Shown one piece after another: positions 63,013 to 64,000 of a DNA stretch of 64,000 nucleotides. The notes beneath the pieces are model-generated. The model saw only the letters and a list, made by a program, of their open reading frames with translations, had not been told where the DNA came from and searched no databases. Within the stretch, counting starts at the first letter, position 1; every line of letters begins with the position of its first letter. Where the stretch lies: contig JAEMBT020000007.1 of the NCBI GenBank assembly GCA_018873245.2, positions 5,177,129 through 5,241,128 of the forward strand, given 5' to 3'. A program made the translations under genes and the position numbers. This DNA is from Archegozetes longisetosus (taxonomy: Eukaryota > Arthropoda > Arachnida > Sarcoptiformes > Trhypochthoniidae).

Positions 63013-63681
63013 TATTTTTAGACAGAGTTATTGGCATAAATACAAACTTTTGCGTATGAAACGCATCAAAATGGTATAAACAAACAGATTATAAGAGTCT
63101 AATAAATGCAGCTTTAGTTTGAAGTTTTGAACATTCTTAAAAACTTTAGAAATTTATTGAAGCTACAAACGGTTAGCAAATCTACAAAGCAATTGAGTAT
63201 CTATTTGGTTGATATTCAATAAGAATACTAAAATGTAAGCAAATCAATCAAATTACCAGTCTCAAAATTTTCAAATTATTGTTTAATTCGATTCGAACAT
63301 TAAGCTAAAATTTAGTTAGTTTTACAAATAGATATGAAAACAGAATTACAAGGTTATTACATAAAAATCAAAACTGATTATAATTGTAAACTGAATTTGT
63401 GTACTTGAGAAGAAAGTTATAAACTTATTAAACTATTGAATAATGCTTTCGATATTTCTATTGGTATTATTGGTTTATTGGTTTTTTCAATCACACATTA
63501 TTCGATAGCAATAAAGAATATTCAGGCCTATGGTAAGTATGGAGATAAAAAGCTATGGTCCCTTCGATATATGACTGCTAGACCTCCTGTACAGTTCGAG
63601 AGTCTCTTGGAATCATTCAATTGTACGAAAATTGAGTGCTTAATCCCCTTTAATATCCCATGATTATTGTAAAGATCTTGA

Positions 63682-63820
63682 AAATTATATTCTCTTTGTC
63701 TGCCCTATGATTTTTGCGAACTTCTTGGATTCGATCGAAGCATGCCTGGTAACAGTAGTTCGACACTAGTTTGCTCACATAATGCCGCAACTTCAATGGC
63801 TGTCAAAGTATGGCAAACAG
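63682..63820 (+). CDS. Weak candidate exon running toward the right edge
   Basis: An open frame from 63682 to a donor-like CAAACAG|GTATAAG at 63821 reads LYSLCLPYDFCELLGFDRSM, then PGNSSSTLVCSHNAA and TSMAVKVWQT. If translation starts at the internal ATG (63742), the exon gives 26 codons in phase 1. Codon use looks coding-like. The rest of the gene would lie beyond the window. No family recognised. Confidence 0.25.
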
Positions 63821-64000
63821 GTATAAGAATTTATCTATAATATTGTCTACATGTTCTAATATTAATATAATGTCAATTTTGTTAAATATAAGACAAGTCC
63901 ATAATATTTGAGTCCCAATAAATATCGTTTCGAACTAACAATATATTTTAAGTTAGTTTTCGGTAGGAATGATAATCAAAGTTTATATATGAGAATTTGA

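Noticed and set aside
1-64000. CRISPR array, operon or bacterial gene cluster
   Set aside because: Nothing prokaryotic is present: genes are spliced, spaced by kilobases and carry eukaryotic signals. No retroviral or other viral gene was recognised either.

Overview
The window is AT-rich eukaryotic nuclear DNA with sparse, intron-containing genes. Splice sites follow GT/AG, introns range from about 50-75 bp to 10 kb, and one nuclear-type tRNA and many small DNA transposons are present. The gene content (calcitonin-type neuropeptides, a huckebein-like zinc finger factor, an ionotropic-receptor-like protein, a secreted PLCXD protein, an intronless F-box/LRR protein) indicates an arthropod. A mite or another chelicerate is my best guess; this is an inference from gene style, not a proof.

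Region by region. 1-12 kb: a calcitonin-type neuropeptide gene on the + strand. A signal-peptide exon (939-1135) is followed by a 10-kb intron and then by two tandem exons (11138 onward and 11639-11777). Each encodes a different disulfide-ring, C-terminally amidated peptide, and both fit the same splice phase. 12-18 kb: no supported gene. 18.0-21.5 kb: a complete five-exon secreted PLC-X-domain protein (+). 22.07 kb: tRNA-Asn(GTT). 23.98-24.15 kb: a 55-residue secreted His-rich peptide gene (-). 25.1-26.6 kb: an F-box/LRR protein (-). 28-31.5 kb: two mariner-type MITEs and one copy of a 302-bp dispersed repeat. 32.1-34.25 kb: a complete three-exon ionotropic-receptor-like gene (-). 35.9-36.7 kb: a broken Helitron/PIF1 helicase interrupted by a 191-bp hAT MITE. 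37.9-38.9 kb: the second copy of the dispersed repeat and another hAT MITE. 40.6-41.9 kb: a two-exon huckebein-like repressor (+). 42-56 kb: a gene desert. 56.2-57.5 kb: two small convergent genes, a one-TM protein (+) and a three-exon secreted protein (-). 57.9-63 kb: foldback/MITE elements and a few weak candidate exons.

The genes look independent rather than forming one pathway. The most interesting locus is the calcitonin gene. One signal-peptide exon can be joined to either of two hormone exons, an architecture reminiscent of vertebrate CALCA (calcitonin/CGRP). Here, however, the sequence suggests a cassette exon carrying its own stop codon, not alternative polyadenylation. Exon joins given here were worked out by hand from splice-site and reading-phase agreement and have no transcript support.
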